DNA of 64,000 nt, taken from NCBI RefSeq assembly GCF_021390395.1, contig NZ_JAJUWT010000003.1, forward strand, positions 310,001-374,000. The letters are read 5' to 3'. A program made the position numbers and the translations under genes. Positions 24,791 to 34,565 of this stretch are shown here, piece after piece. Every line of letters begins with the position of its first letter. The stretch's first letter is position 1. A model generated the notes under the pieces. The model saw only the letters and a program-made list of their open reading frames with translations, was not told the DNA's origin and ran no database searches. The DNA is from Saccharothrix sp. S26 (lineage in GTDB: Bacteria > Actinomycetota > Actinomycetes > Mycobacteriales > Pseudonocardiaceae).

Positions 24791-25942
24791 ATGACGGACA
24801 CCGGCCACTACGGTTTCGCGACCAGGGCTATCCACGCCGGGCAGGACCCCGACCCGACCACGGGCTCGGTCATCGTGCCGATCCACGCCACCTCGACCTA
24901 CGCCCAGGACGGCGTCGGCGGGCTGCGCGGAGGGTTCGAGTACTCCCGCACCGGCAACCCGACCCGTGCCGCGCTGGAGGAGTGCCTGGCGGCGCTCGAA
25001 GGCGGGCGGCACGCGCGGGCGTTCGCCTCCGGCATGGGGGCGACCGACACCGCCCTGCGCGCGATGTGCCGTCCGGGTGACCACGTCGTCATCCCGAACG
25101 ACGCGTACGGCGGCACGTTCCGGCTGATCGACAAGGTGCTGTCGCACTGGGGTGTCGAGCACACGCCCGCGCCGCTGTCCGACGTCGACGCGGTGCGCGC
25201 GGCGATCCGGCCGAACACCAAGGTCGTCTGGGTCGAGACGCCGACCAACCCGTTGCTCAACATCGCCGACATCGCGTTGCTCGCGCAGGTCGCGCACTCG
25301 GCGGGCGCGCGGCTCGTGGTGGACAACACGTTCGCCTCGCCGTACCTGCAGAGCCCGTTGGAGCTGGGCGCGGACGTGGTGCTGCACTCGACCACCAAGT
25401 ACGTGGGCGGGCACTCCGACGTCGTCGGTGGGGCGCTGGTCACGTCGGACGACGACCTGGACGCGCAGTTCGGGTTCCTGCAGAACGGCGCGGGTGCCGT
25501 GCCGGGGCCGTTCGACGCGTGGTTGACGTTGCGCGGGATCAAGACCCTCGAAGTGCGCATGGAGAAGCACTCGGACAACGCCGAGAAGGTCGTCGAGGCG
25601 CTGGTGCGGCACCCGAAGGTGACCCGCGTGTACTACCCGGGCCTGCCCGAGCACCCCGGCCACGAGGTCGCGGCGAAGCAGATGCGCCGGTTCGGCGGGA
25701 TGATCTCGTTCACCGTGGCGGGTGGTGAGGAGGAGGCGCTGCGCGTCTGCTCCCGCACGAAGCTGTTCACCCTGGCCGAGTCCCTGGGCGGCGTCGAGTC
25801 CCTGATCGAGCACCCGGGCCGCATGACCCACGCCAGCACCGCCGGCTCCCTGCTGGAGGTGCCGTCCGACCTGATCCGCCTGTCCGTGGGCATCGAGTCG
25901 GCCGACGACCTGGTCACCGACCTCCTGACCGCCCTCTCCTAA
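24791..25942 (+). CDS. metB: cystathionine gamma-synthase
   Basis: A 383-residue PLP enzyme of the Cys/Met metabolism family. The N-terminus 'FATRAIHAGQDPDPTTGSV' is typical. The PLP lysine is in 'VLHSTTKYVGGHSDVVGG' near residue 200. 'EYSRTGNPTRAALEECLAALEGG' and 'FTLAESLGGVESLIEHPGRM' are further family signatures. It joins an activated homoserine to cysteine in methionine synthesis. The ATG at 24791 is chosen because of the adjacent -10 and the conserved start. The gene ends eight bases before repeat array C. Confidence 0.93.
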   Translation: MTDTGHYGFATRAIHAGQDPDPTTGSVIVPIHATSTYAQDGVGGLRGGFEYSRTGNPTRAALEECLAALEGGRHARAFASGMGATDTALRAMCRPGDHVVIPNDAYGGTFRLIDKVLSHWGVEHTPAPLSDVDAVRAAIRPNTKVVWVETPTNPLLNIADIALLAQVAHSAGARLVVDNTFASPYLQSPLELGADVVLHSTTKYVGGHSDVVGGALVTSDDDLDAQFGFLQNGAGAVPGPFDAWLTLRGIKTLEVRMEKHSDNAEKVVEALVRHPKVTRVYYPGLPEHPGHEVAAKQMRRFGGMISFTVAGGEEEALRVCSRTKLFTLAESLGGVESLIEHPGRMTHASTAGSLLEVPSDLIRLSVGIESADDLVTDLLTALS

Positions 25943-25949
25943 CCCGAGA

Positions 25950-26056
25950 GTCCTACGTTGAGAACGCGTGTGTCCTACGTTCAGAACGCGTGTGTCCTAC
26001 GTTCGGAACGCGCGTGTCCTACGTTCAGAACCCCCGAATTCAACGCTCAGAACGCC
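25950..26056 (+). repeat. 22-bp register repeat array C, forward half
   Basis: Units begin at 25950, 25972, 25994 and 26016 (GTCCTACGTT...), with the variant terminal unit ATTCAACGCTCAGAACGCC at 26038, all in the 22-bp register. It follows metB on the same strand and ends at a perfect hairpin. Confidence 0.9.
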
Positions 26057-26091
26057 GAACCCCGCGCCCAGCCACCTCGGGCGCGGGGTTC
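26057..26091. terminator. perfect hairpin at the centre of array C
   Basis: GAACCCCGCGCCC (26057-26069) and its exact complement (26079-26091) enclose a 9-base loop. The hairpin is the symmetry centre between the forward and reverse halves of array C and serves convergent metB and the DUF2277 gene. Confidence 0.8.
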
Positions 26092-26105
26092 GCGGTGTTC
26101 TGAAC

Positions 26106-26222
26106 GTTCAACTCGGGGGTTCTGGACGTAGGACACGCGCGACGCGAACGTAGGACACGCGCGACGCGAACGTAGGACACGCGCGACGCGAACGTAGGAC
26201 TCACGCGGCGTGGAGGTTGGAC
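26106..26222 (-). repeat. 22-bp register repeat array C, reverse half
   Basis: Mirror copy on the minus strand. The terminal variant lies at 26106, and GTAGGAC motifs start at 26128, 26150, 26172 and 26194, with a degenerate GTTGGAC at 26216. All are 22 bp apart. Several units carry GCGACGCGAAC instead of TTCTGAAC. It lies just after the DUF2277 gene on the strand of that gene. Confidence 0.9.
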
Positions 26223-26230
26223 TCTCGAGG

Positions 26231-26503
26231 TCAGCGGGGGCCGAAGCGGGCGGCGGAGCGTTCCTTGGCCTTGGCGGCCTCGACCTCGCGGTCACGCGGT
26301 GCGGCGGTCGTGACCAGCGAGTCCAGCAGCACGCGGGTCGCCTCGGCCACCGCTTCCACGGCCGCGTCGAACGCCTCCTGGTTCGCCGCCGACGGACGCG
26401 TCGACCCGCTCACCTTGCGCACGTACTGAACGGCCGCCGCACGGACCTCGTCCTCGGTGGCGGGCGGTTCGAAGTTGTGGAGCACCCTGATGTTGCGACA
26501 CAT
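26231..26503 (-). CDS. DUF2277 family protein
   Basis: A 90-residue protein with the family start 'MCRNIRVLHNFEPPATEDEV', followed by 'AVQYVRKVSGSTRPSAANQE' and a helical C-terminus. DUF2277 proteins are small, cytoplasmic and of unknown function. The ATG at 26503 is preferred to one 18 bases upstream because MCRNI is the conserved start. It is convergent with metB across array C. Confidence 0.85.
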   Translation of the reverse strand: MCRNIRVLHNFEPPATEDEVRAAAVQYVRKVSGSTRPSAANQEAFDAAVEAVAEATRVLLDSLVTTAAPRDREVEAAKAKERSAARFGPR

Positions 26504-26534
26504 GGCTCCACTATCACCCAAACCGACGACCGCG

Positions 26535-26765
26535 TCAGGGCTTGACGTCGTACCGGGCGTTCTCCACCCGCGGCACGGCGGGCAGCTCGTGCCCGTCCAC
26601 GCACCCGCCGACGAACTCCACCACGCCGTCGCGCTCCACGAACCTGCCGCCGTCCGCGCACCCCGCGTGCGCCACGGTGAAGAAGGCCGCGCCGGTCAAC
26701 GCCACGGCCGTGGCCACCGCTCCGACGAGCGGGAGCACCGCGGTGACCCGTGCCGCGAGCGCCAT
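26535..26765 (-). CDS. small exported or membrane protein
   Basis: A 76-residue protein from ATG 26765, preceded by GGAGGG. Residues 8-34 are hydrophobic ('VLPLVGAVATAVALTGAAFF'), a signal or anchor. The rest, 'GCADGGRFVERDGVVEFVGGC' and 'VDGHELPAVPRVENARYDVKP', contains two Cys that could form a disulfide outside the membrane. No family is recognised. It lies 31 bases upstream of the DUF2277 gene and may be co-transcribed. Confidence 0.6.
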   Translation of the reverse strand: MALAARVTAVLPLVGAVATAVALTGAAFFTVAHAGCADGGRFVERDGVVEFVGGCVDGHELPAVPRVENARYDVKP

Positions 26766-26864
26766 CGCCACCCTCCAGGTGAATGCTGTGTGAGCTGCCC
26801 CCGCACCGAGCGTACCGCTCCCGGCGCGCCCGGTACGGCGATCGTCAGCGTTCCGACCGCAAAA

Positions 26865-26891
26865 GGCCGGCCCGGGGTGCCCGGACCGGCC
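26865..26891 (-). terminator. intrinsic terminator of hppD
   Basis: GGCCGG-type arms (26865-26875 with 26881-26891, one mismatch) are followed on the minus strand by TTTT (26861-26864). It is about 50 bases after the hppD stop. Confidence 0.75.
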
Positions 26892-26938
26892 CGTTGCCGT
26901 CCCAACGCCGGGCCGGGCCCGGCGGTTCCAGCGGGAGC

Positions 26939-28123
<1,185 letters not shown>

Positions 28124-28195
28124 TCACAGCATGTGGAATGCTGGTCAGGGTGAGCAACAGTCTCTTGATTCGCTGGTCATCTTGTACAGTGGTTC

Positions 28196-28690
28196 ATGGC
28201 TTCCGACTCGCAAACTGAACACTCTGACCAGGCCGTGGACGCTCTGGACGCACGGCTGTTGCTGCTGCTCACCGACGAGCCCAGGCTGGGCGTGCTGGAG
28301 TGCTCACGGCGCCTGGGCGTGGCCCGCGGCACGGTGCAGGCGCGGCTGGACCGGCTGGTGGCGCGCGGTGTGCTGACCGGGTTCCCGCCCGCGCTGGACC
28401 TGGCCGCGATGGGCTACGGGCTGACCGCGTTCGCCGTGCTGGAGATCGCCCAGGGGCGGCGGCACGAGGTGTCGCAGGGCCTGGCCGCGATCAACGAGGT
28501 GTGCGAGGTGCACGCGACGACCGGGCCCGGTGACCTGTTCGTACGGGTCGTGGCCCGGTCCAACGCCGACCTGCAACGGGTGATCGACTCCATCGTGGAC
28601 GTGCCGGGCGTGCAGCGGCTGTCCACCTCGATCGCCCTGTCCACCCCCGTCCCGCCCCGCGTGCGGCCCCTGCTGGAACGCATCACGTGA
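28196..28690 (+). CDS. Lrp/AsnC family transcriptional regulator
   Basis: A 164-residue regulator. The N-terminal helix-turn-helix is 'LLTDEPRLGVLECSRRLGVARGTVQARLDRLVARGVL'. The C-terminal ligand-binding RAM-like domain includes 'AFAVLEIAQGRRHEVSQGL' and 'HATTGPGDLFVRVVARSNADL'. It is divergent from hppD and probably controls it in response to an aromatic amino acid or its keto acid (inference from position). A TACAGT -10-like box ends five bases before the ATG, suggesting a nearly leaderless transcript. Confidence 0.92.
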   Translation: MASDSQTEHSDQAVDALDARLLLLLTDEPRLGVLECSRRLGVARGTVQARLDRLVARGVLTGFPPALDLAAMGYGLTAFAVLEIAQGRRHEVSQGLAAINEVCEVHATTGPGDLFVRVVARSNADLQRVIDSIVDVPGVQRLSTSIALSTPVPPRVRPLLERIT

Positions 28691-28703
28691 CGCGACAGCA
28701 GAA

Positions 28704-28731
28704 GGGCGGCCACCCCGCGGGGTGGCCGCCC
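28704..28731. terminator. perfect palindromic bidirectional terminator
   Basis: A 28-bp perfect palindrome, GGGCGGCCACCCC-GC-GGGGTGGCCGCCC, between the convergent Lrp and greA genes. Confidence 0.85.
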
Positions 28732-28748
28732 ATCCGATGTCTTGGGGG

Positions 28749-29237
28749 TCAGCCGGAGTACGGCACGGCCTTGATCAGCGTGACTTTCATCGTGCTGCCG
28801 TTGGGCAGTTCGTACTCACGGGCCTCGCCCTCCTTCGCGCCGAGCAACGCCTTGCCCAGCGGCGACGAGGGGGAGTAGACCTCGAGCGCGCCGTGCGCGC
28901 CCTCCTCACGGGTGGCGAGCAGGAACTCCTCCGTCTCGTCGTCCCCGTCGTAACGCACGGTGAGCACCATGCCGGGCGCCGCGACGCCCGTCACCGTGGG
29001 TGCCTCGCCGACCTTGGCGACCCTCAGCAGCTCCTGCAGCTGGCGGATGCGGGCCTCCTGCTTGCCCTGCTCCTCGCGTGCCGCGTGGTAGCCACCGTTC
29101 TCCCGGAGGTCACCCTCCTCGCGACGCGCGTTGATCTCCGCAGCAATGACCGGGCGATTCTCGATCATCTCGTCCAGCTCAGCCTTGAGCCGGTCGTAGG
29201 CCTCCTGGGTCAGCCAGGTCACCTCAGTGTCGCTCAC
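28749..29237 (-). CDS. greA: transcription elongation factor GreA
   Basis: A 162-residue GreA. The N-terminal coiled coil is '[20 protein letters not shown]' with the acidic tip '[19 protein letters not shown]' that inserts into the RNA polymerase secondary channel. The C-terminal domain has '[18 protein letters not shown]' and '[18 protein letters not shown]'. It rescues backtracked polymerase by stimulating RNA cleavage. The GTG at 29237 is supported by AAGGAG upstream and the normal family length. Position equals Rv1080c. Confidence 0.95.
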   Translation of the reverse strand: MSDTEVTWLTQEAYDRLKAELDEMIENRPVIAAEINARREEGDLRENGGYHAAREEQGKQEARIRQLQELLRVAKVGEAPTVTGVAAPGMVLTVRYDGDDETEEFLLATREEGAHGALEVYSPSSPLGKALLGAKEGEAREYELPNGSTMKVTLIKAVPYSG

Positions 29238-29428
29238 GGTCACCAACTCCTTGTCTTGCTCCGGCCCACGGCGTGGGCTGGCAGTTCCCGGGCGCACCTG
29301 CCCGGAACGGAAAAACACGGCCCGCGTCGGGGCCGTGCTGAATGGCCAGAGTAACACGCACAGAACGTTCAGCGACGGCGTTTTGTTCCCGGATCCGCCA
29401 CTAAACCCGCAGATCACCCGCTTGGCCG

Positions 29429-29839
29429 CTACCTCGTGGACAGGTACGCCGGAACCTGGTAGGAGCAGCCGAACACCTCTCCGGTGACCGGTGGTTTGGA
29501 CGTCCGCAGCACGCTCGTCGCGCGCACGGTGCCGGCTCCCGGCTCGACGAGGACTTCGCGCCGCCCCGCCTCGTCACCGTCCTCGGCACGCGCGCGCACG
29601 ATGCACACGACCGGCTGGTCCGGTGTCTGCCTGACCACCTCGAACGTGATCCGCACCGAGCTGTCGTCGAGCACCTCGAACGCCGTCTGCTTGGCCTCGA
29701 CGGGCATCGTGCCCAGGTTGCGGTAGCCGACCCACGCGACGACCCCGCCCACCAGCACCGCGATCACGGGGAGTGACCACCGGGCCCACCGGGGCAGGGG
29801 CCTGCGGGGCTTGCCGTACCGACCCTCCGGCAGTGCCAC
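29429..29839 (-). CDS. DUF4307 domain-containing membrane protein
   Basis: A 136-residue protein from GTG 29839. After '[17 protein letters not shown]' comes one membrane helix ('[17 protein letters not shown]'), then an extracytoplasmic beta-rich domain with '[17 protein letters not shown]' and '[15 protein letters not shown]', ending '[11 protein letters not shown]'. DUF4307 proteins are restricted to actinobacteria and lie beside mca, as here and in Rv1081c/Rv1082. Function unknown. It is divergent from mca with a 109-base gap. Confidence 0.9.
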   Translation of the reverse strand: MALPEGRYGKPRRPLPRWARWSLPVIAVLVGGVVAWVGYRNLGTMPVEAKQTAFEVLDDSSVRITFEVVRQTPDQPVVCIVRARAEDGDEAGRREVLVEPGAGTVRATSVLRTSKPPVTGEVFGCSYQVPAYLSTR

Positions 29840-29948
29840 TGTCCGAAGCCCTCCTGCCCTGGGGAACAATGTCCCTCGACCACCGCGTTGAGTGTCGCAG
29901 GGACCGGGCCGGACGGGTCCGGCAGGGGCGAGGAGGAGCACCACCGTC

Positions 29949-30830
29949 ATGGTTGAGAAGCTGCGCCTGATGGCGGTGCACGCGCACCCGGACGACGAGT
30001 CCAGCAAGGGCGCCGCCACGATGGCCCGCTACGTCGCCGAGGGCCACGAGGTCATGGTCGTGACGTGCACGGGCGGTGAGGCGGGCAGCATCCTCAACCC
30101 CGCCATGGACCGCCCCGACGTGCTGGAGAACATCGCCGAGATCCGCCGCCAGGAGATGGCCCGCGCCGCCGAGATCCTGGGCGTGCGGCACCGCTGGCTG
30201 GGCTTCGTCGACTCGGGCCTGCCCGAGGGCGACCCGCTGCCGCCGCTGCCCGAGGGCTGCTTCGCCCTCGTGCCGCTGGAGGAGTCGACGCCGCCGCTGG
30301 TCCAGGTGATCCGCGAGTTCCGCCCGCACGTGATCGTCACCTACGACGAGAACGGCGGCTACCCGCACCCGGACCACATCCGCTGCCACGAGGTGTCGGT
30401 CGCCGCCTTCGACGCGGCGGGCGACCCGGAGCGCTACCCCGAGCTGGGCGAGCCGTGGCAGCCGTTGAAGCTGTACTACTCGCACGGCTTCTCCCGCGCG
30501 AAGCTGATGGCGTTCCACGAGGCGCTGGTCGCGGCCGGTCAGGAGTCCCCGTACGCCGAGTGGCTGGCCGGCTGGGACGCCGACAGGCCGGACGTCATCG
30601 AGCGGGTGACCACGCGCGTCGAGTGCGCCGACTACTTCCCGGTGCGCGATGAGGCCCTCAAGGCCCACGCCACCCAGATCGACCCCGAGAGCCGCTGGTT
30701 CGCCGTGCCGCTGGAGATGCAGCGCTCGGTGTGGCCGACGGAGGAGTACGAGTTGGCGCGGTCGCTGGTCGACAGCACCGTGCCCGAGGACGACCTGTTC
30801 GCGGGCGTCCGGGAGAGGGTGACCGCGTGA
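29949..30830 (+). CDS. mca: mycothiol S-conjugate amidase
   Basis: A 293-residue zinc amidase of the LmbE/PIG-L family. The zinc site begins with '[20 protein letters not shown]' and includes '[17 protein letters not shown]'. It cleaves mycothiol-toxin conjugates to release mercapturic acids for export. The start ATG at 29949 has GAGGAG upstream. It is distinguished from MshB by the segments '[20 protein letters not shown]' and '[21 protein letters not shown]'. Its stop overlaps the next GTG by four bases. Position equals Rv1082. Confidence 0.94.
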   Translation: MVEKLRLMAVHAHPDDESSKGAATMARYVAEGHEVMVVTCTGGEAGSILNPAMDRPDVLENIAEIRRQEMARAAEILGVRHRWLGFVDSGLPEGDPLPPLPEGCFALVPLEESTPPLVQVIREFRPHVIVTYDENGGYPHPDHIRCHEVSVAAFDAAGDPERYPELGEPWQPLKLYYSHGFSRAKLMAFHEALVAAGQESPYAEWLAGWDADRPDVIERVTTRVECADYFPVRDEALKAHATQIDPESRWFAVPLEMQRSVWPTEEYELARSLVDSTVPEDDLFAGVRERVTA

Positions 30831-31111
30831 CCTCGTTCGACCCGGTCCCGTGGTCGCAGACCACGGCGGTCGTGCTGGCCCGGCAGCCGTCCACCGAGAA
30901 GGACCCGGGTGGTCAGCAGGAGGACTTCGGCAAGTCCTCACCGCTGGGCCTGCTGATCCTCGTGCTGTTCTTCATCGCCGTGTTCTTCCTGGTCAAGTCG
31001 ATGAGCAAGCACCTGAAGAAGCTGCCGGCGTCGTTCGACGAGCCCGAGCCCGAGCCCGAGGCCAAGCCGGAGGCGAAGGCCGGCAACGGCGACGTGAAGA
31101 AGGACGACTAG
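30827..31111 (+). CDS. small single-pass membrane protein (Rv1083-like)
   Basis: A 94-residue protein starting at GTG 30827, overlapping the mca stop. One membrane helix lies mid-protein ('[20 protein letters not shown]'), followed by '[10 protein letters not shown]' and a charged tail rich in Glu-Pro and Lys. It corresponds in order and design to Rv1083, the gene after mca in mycobacteria. Function is unknown; coupling to mca suggests a related membrane role. Confidence 0.85.
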   Translation: MTSFDPVPWSQTTAVVLARQPSTEKDPGGQQEDFGKSSPLGLLILVLFFIAVFFLVKSMSKHLKKLPASFDEPEPEPEAKPEAKAGNGDVKKDD

Positions 31112-31176
31112 CCGCGCGATCCCGCGCCCGCTCCGACCGTCGCGTCCGGCCGCGGTCGTGGACCTACTGTGGAGCC

Positions 31177-33144
31177 ATGACGAACCGGCTCGCGTCCTCG
31201 ACCAGCCCGTACCTGCTCCAGCACGCCGAGAACCCGGTGGACTGGTGGCCGTGGTCGCCGGAGGCGTTCGAGCAGGCGCGCGAACGCGGCGTGCCGGTGC
31301 TGCTCTCGGTCGGGTACGCGGCGTGCCACTGGTGCCACGTGATGGCGCACGAGTCGTTCGAGGACGAGGCCACCGCGGCGTTCATGAACGAGCACTTCGT
31401 CAACGTGAAGGTGGACCGCGAGGAGCGGCCGGACGTGGACGCGGTCTACATGGCCGTCACGCAGGCGCTCAGCGGGCACGGCGGCTGGCCGATGACGGTC
31501 TTCCTCACCCCCGACGGCGAGCCGTTCTACGCGGGCACGTACTACCCGCCGTCGCCGCACCCGGGGCTGCCGTCGTTCCGGCAGGTGCTGGAGGCCATCG
31601 CGCACGCGTGGCGCGAGCAGGGCGACGAGGTGCGCGAGTCGGCGGCGGGGATCGTGGCGCAGTTGGCGTTCAAGCCGCTGCCGCAGTCCACTGTGGATGA
31701 CGAAGTGCTGGCCGGCGCGGTGGTGTCGCTGCTCGGGCACTTCGACCGGGCCAACGCCGGGTTCGGCGGCGCGCCGAAGTTCCCGCCGTCGATGGTGCTG
31801 GAGTTCCTGCTGCGCCACCACGAGCGGACCGGGTCGGTGCAGGCGCTGTCGATGGCGCGGGCGACGTGCGGCGCCATGGCGAACGGCGGGCTGTACGACC
31901 AGTTGGCGGGCGGGTTCGCGCGCTACAGCGTGGACGCGGCGTGGGTGGTGCCGCACTTCGAGAAGATGTTGTACGACAACGCTTTGCTGCTGCGCGCGTA
32001 CACGCACATGAGCCGCCGTGACGACGACCCGCGCCACCGGCAGGTGGCCCGTGAGACGGCGGAGTTCCTGATCCGCGACCTCGGCACGGACGAAGGCGGG
32101 TTCGCCGCGTCGTTGGACGCCGACACCGAGGGCGTCGAAGGCGCCACGTACGTGTGGACGCCCGCGCAGCTGGTCGAGGTGCTCGGGCTGGCGACCGGGG
32201 CGCGGGCGGCGGCGCTGTACGGGGTGACCGACGAGGGCACGTTCGAGCACGGCACGTCGACGTTGCGGATGCTCGGCGAGCCCGATCCCGAGATCGCGGC
32301 GAAGCTGCTCCGGGCGCGTGACCGCCGGCCGCAGCCGGGGCGTGACGACAAGGTCGTGACGGCGTGGAACGGGCTGGCGATCGCGGCGCTGGCCGAGGCG
32401 GGCGCGGTGTTCGGTGAGCCGCGGTGGGTGGAGGCGGCCGTGCGGGCGGCGTCACTGCTCCTGGACGTGCACCTGGTCGACGGAAGGCTGCTGCGCACCT
32501 CCCGCCACGGGGTCGCGGGCACGGCGGCGGGCGTGCTGGAGGACTACGGCTGCTTCGCCGACGGGCTGCTGGCGCTGCACCAGGCGACCGGTGACGTCAA
32601 GTGGTTCACCGTCGCCTGTGGACTGCTGGACACCGCGCTGGCCCGGTTCGCGGGCGAGGAGCCCGGCGTCTACTACGACACGGCCGACGACGCGGAGGCG
32701 TTGGTGCAGCGGCCGTCGGACCCCTCGGACAACGCGACCCCGTCCGGTGCGTCGTCGCTGGCCTCGGCGCTGGTGACGGCGTCCGTGCTGGGCGGGCCGC
32801 AGACCTACCGCGACGCGGCCGAGGCCGCCCTGGGCCGGGCCGGGCTGCTGGCGGCGCGCGAGCCCCGGTTCGCCGGGCACTGGTTGAGCGTGGCCGAGGC
32901 GTTGGCGCTCGGGCCCGTGCAGGTCGCCGTGGTCGGTGACGCGTCGGAGCTGGTCAGCGCCGCGTGGCACGGGGTGCACGGCGGTGGCGTGGTGGTCGCG
33001 GGGGAGCCGGGTTCGGCCCCGTTGCTGGCCGACCGGCCGTTGGTGGACGGCGGCGCGGCGGCTTACGTGTGCCGCGGGTACGTGTGCGACCGGCCCGTGA
33101 CGACGGTGGAGGACCTGACCGCGGCGCTGGCTGTCCACCGGTAG
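31177..33144 (+). CDS. thioredoxin domain-containing DUF255 protein (YyaL/SSP411 family)
   Basis: A 655-residue protein. The N-terminal DUF255 thioredoxin-like domain starts '[20 protein letters not shown]' and contains '[18 protein letters not shown]', the conserved CxxC-like CHWC motif. The large C-terminal part is an alpha/alpha-toroid related to N-acylglucosamine epimerase folds ('[17 protein letters not shown]', '[17 protein letters not shown]'). The reaction of this family is unknown. Position equals Rv1084. The start ATG has GGAGCC and a TACTGT box just upstream. Confidence 0.92.
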   Translation: MTNRLASSTSPYLLQHAENPVDWWPWSPEAFEQARERGVPVLLSVGYAACHWCHVMAHESFEDEATAAFMNEHFVNVKVDREERPDVDAVYMAVTQALSGHGGWPMTVFLTPDGEPFYAGTYYPPSPHPGLPSFRQVLEAIAHAWREQGDEVRESAAGIVAQLAFKPLPQSTVDDEVLAGAVVSLLGHFDRANAGFGGAPKFPPSMVLEFLLRHHERTGSVQALSMARATCGAMANGGLYDQLAGGFARYSVDAAWVVPHFEKMLYDNALLLRAYTHMSRRDDDPRHRQVARETAEFLIRDLGTDEGGFAASLDADTEGVEGATYVWTPAQLVEVLGLATGARAAALYGVTDEGTFEHGTSTLRMLGEPDPEIAAKLLRARDRRPQPGRDDKVVTAWNGLAIAALAEAGAVFGEPRWVEAAVRAASLLLDVHLVDGRLLRTSRHGVAGTAAGVLEDYGCFADGLLALHQATGDVKWFTVACGLLDTALARFAGEEPGVYYDTADDAEALVQRPSDPSDNATPSGASSLASALVTASVLGGPQTYRDAAEAALGRAGLLAAREPRFAGHWLSVAEALALGPVQVAVVGDASELVSAAWHGVHGGGVVVAGEPGSAPLLADRPLVDGGAAAYVCRGYVCDRPVTTVEDLTAALAVHR

Positions 33145-33219
33145 CGAACCACGGCGCTGGGTCGTCGTAACGCGCGTAGCGTCGGCATCGTCGTAATCAT
33201 GTAATCGAGGTGGTGCGAG

Positions 33220-33777
33220 ATGCGACGTGGATGGGGAGGCCGGGGCGGCCGGCAGCAGGCCGAGCAGCCACCGGCGGACGACGCGGCGGGCTGGTTCAGC
33301 GGCAGGCTGCCCGACGGCTGGTTCACCGGCGCGCCGGACGTGACCGTGGACCGCGAGGAGATCCTGGTCGTCGGCACGCTGCCCGACCTGGAGGGCGAGT
33401 TCGCCGACGACGCCGAACGCGCGGCGGCCGAAGCGGGCCGGATCAGCCGGTTCCGCGAGCAGACCAGGGACGAGCGGATCGAGATCGCCCGCCAAGCCGA
33501 GCACCGCTACCGGCGCAAGGTCGCGTGGGGCGCGCGGCTCGGTGGCACGGAGGAGCTGTTCACCACGCTGTCGGTGCCCGTGATGACGCGGCTGCGGCAG
33601 CCCGAGCGGATGGTGCTGGACACGCTGGTCGCGGCGGGCGTGGCGCGGTCGCGCTCGGAGGCCCTGGCGTGGGCCGTGCGGCTGGTCGGCGAGCACGCGG
33701 ACGCGTGGCTGACCGAACTGCGCGAGGCGATGACCCGGGTGGACGACCTGCGCGCCCAAGGCCCCGACCTCGCGTGA
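33220..33777 (+). CDS. hypothetical protein
   Basis: A 185-residue cytoplasmic protein. The first 35 residues are Gly/Arg/Gln-rich. The middle has 'DGWFTGAPDVTVDREEILVV', 'GTLPDLEGE' and a charged helix. Residues about 110-185 are helical ('ETLFTTLSVPVMTRLRQPER'-like region, then 'LVAAGVARSRSEALAWAVRL'), resembling a ribbon-helix-helix-like or metal-free regulatory fold, but this is not assignable. A GAGGTGG box is upstream of the ATG. High third-position GC supports coding. A strong hairpin follows the stop. Confidence 0.75.
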   Translation: MRRGWGGRGGRQQAEQPPADDAAGWFSGRLPDGWFTGAPDVTVDREEILVVGTLPDLEGEFADDAERAAAEAGRISRFREQTRDERIEIARQAEHRYRRKVAWGARLGGTEELFTTLSVPVMTRLRQPERMVLDTLVAAGVARSRSEALAWAVRLVGEHADAWLTELREAMTRVDDLRAQGPDLA

Positions 33778-33780
33778 CGC

Positions 33781-33815
33781 CACCCCCGTTCCCGGCTGGC
33801 TCGGGACCGGGGGTG
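33781..33815 (+). terminator. terminator hairpin
   Basis: CACCCCCG and CCCG at 33781-33794 pair with CGGG and CGGGGGTG at about 33802-33815, separated by GCTGGCT. It directly follows the gene ending at 33777. Confidence 0.7.
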
Positions 33816-33823
33816 TCCCCGTC

Positions 33824-34003
33824 ATGCCGACCGCGTCCCACGAGCCGGCCCGGCCCCCGTCCGCGGACCGCGGTTTCCGCCGGGTGGTCGACCCGGTCGA
33901 CGGCCAGGTCCACCTGTACGCGACGAACTCCCCGGACGTCACCGGCCGCACGATGTATGGAAAACAGGGCCCAGCCGACCCCATAGCCGCTGGTCAGGAG
34001 TAG
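33824..34003 (+). CDS. possible small protein ending in the attachment site
   Basis: A 59-residue frame: 'MPTASHEPARPPSADRGFR', 'RVVDPVDGQVHLYATNSPDV', then 'TGRTMYGKQGPADPIAAGQE'. Third-position GC is very high up to about 33953 and falls after, where the sequence begins to resemble the right end of the integrated element. The stop TAG lies inside the 38-bp att repeat. It could be a genuine host gene whose last 15 codons were replaced by an integration event. No family is recognised. Confidence 0.4.
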   Translation: MPTASHEPARPPSADRGFRRVVDPVDGQVHLYATNSPDVTGRTMYGKQGPADPIAAGQE

Positions 34004-34024
34004 ATCGCGAACCAGATGGCGATG
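33987..34024 (+). repeat. attachment site, left 38-bp direct repeat
   Basis: Identical to 42663-42700. It starts CCGCTGGTCAGGAGTAGATC and continues to GGCGATG. On the minus strand it encodes the end of TrhA, 'IAIWFAIYS' and stop. At the left copy this is a detached remnant. Confidence 0.93.
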
Positions 34025-34132
34025 ATCTGGTCACTGGTTGGAAACCTCGTGGCGAAGGACGCCTGAAATCGCCTTCTAGCTGCGACGATGGCACTCAACG
34101 GTTCTCCACACTTCTCACCGTCTCCCGACGTC

Positions 34133-34157
34133 TGACGGCCTGGAGACGGCCTGATCA
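34133..34157 (+). repeat. second direct repeat, possible integrase arm site (left)
   Basis: 25 bp identical to 42609-42633. The unit itself holds two copies of GACGGCCTG separated by GA. The right copy is the last part of int. The pairing near each end suggests arm-type binding sites for Int or Xis (inference). Confidence 0.6.
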
Positions 34158-34184
34158 AGGACGGGCACCACCACGGCACAACGC

Positions 34185-34565
34185 GTGTCAGGTGGTGCCC
34201 GTTCGCGTGTCTGCGCCTGGTGCTTCCAGCCGAACCACCTCCTCGATGGCAAGGCGGCGAAGCCGTCGCGGCAGCCGATCGCCGTGCCCAGCCCGACCAG
34301 GCCGCGTGACCGCGCGATCGTCCCGGCCGGTGTCCCTGCCGAGCTGCTTCACGCCACGCCTCCAGCCTGCCGCGTGCTGCCACCCGACCACGTGCACCGA
34401 CTCCGCGCCCGGCCGACGGGCGAAGCGGAGCGGGAGCCCGGCGTGCCGGGATGCGGGGAGTCGGTGCGAACGTGCGTCGGACCCTGCCGCGCGCCGCCGC
34501 AGGCGGCGCGCCTTGATCCCATACAGCACAATTCGGCAATGTATCGGAATACTGTTACAGGCTGA
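34185..34565 (+). CDS. hypothetical small protein at the left end of the element
   Basis: A 126-residue frame with start GTG at 34185. 'SRVCAWCFQPNHLLDG' carries a CxxC pair, and later 'GVPGCGESVRTCVGPC' has four Cys, so a zinc-binding protein is possible. Codon composition is consistent with coding up to about 34500 and then becomes AT-rich. Frames on the opposite strand overlap it, so the call is uncertain. The end overlaps the 3' end of the convergent gene at 34555. Confidence 0.35.
   Translation: MSGGARSRVCAWCFQPNHLLDGKAAKPSRQPIAVPSPTRPRDRAIVPAGVPAELLHATPPACRVLPPDHVHRLRARPTGEAEREPGVPGCGESVRTCVGPCRAPPQAARLDPIQHNSAMYRNTVTG

Noticed and set aside
33994-34539. 181-residue minus-strand frame ending in IAIWFAIYS
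   Set aside because: Only its last residues are trhA-derived (the att repeat); the rest is composition-driven and conflicts with the frame at 34185.
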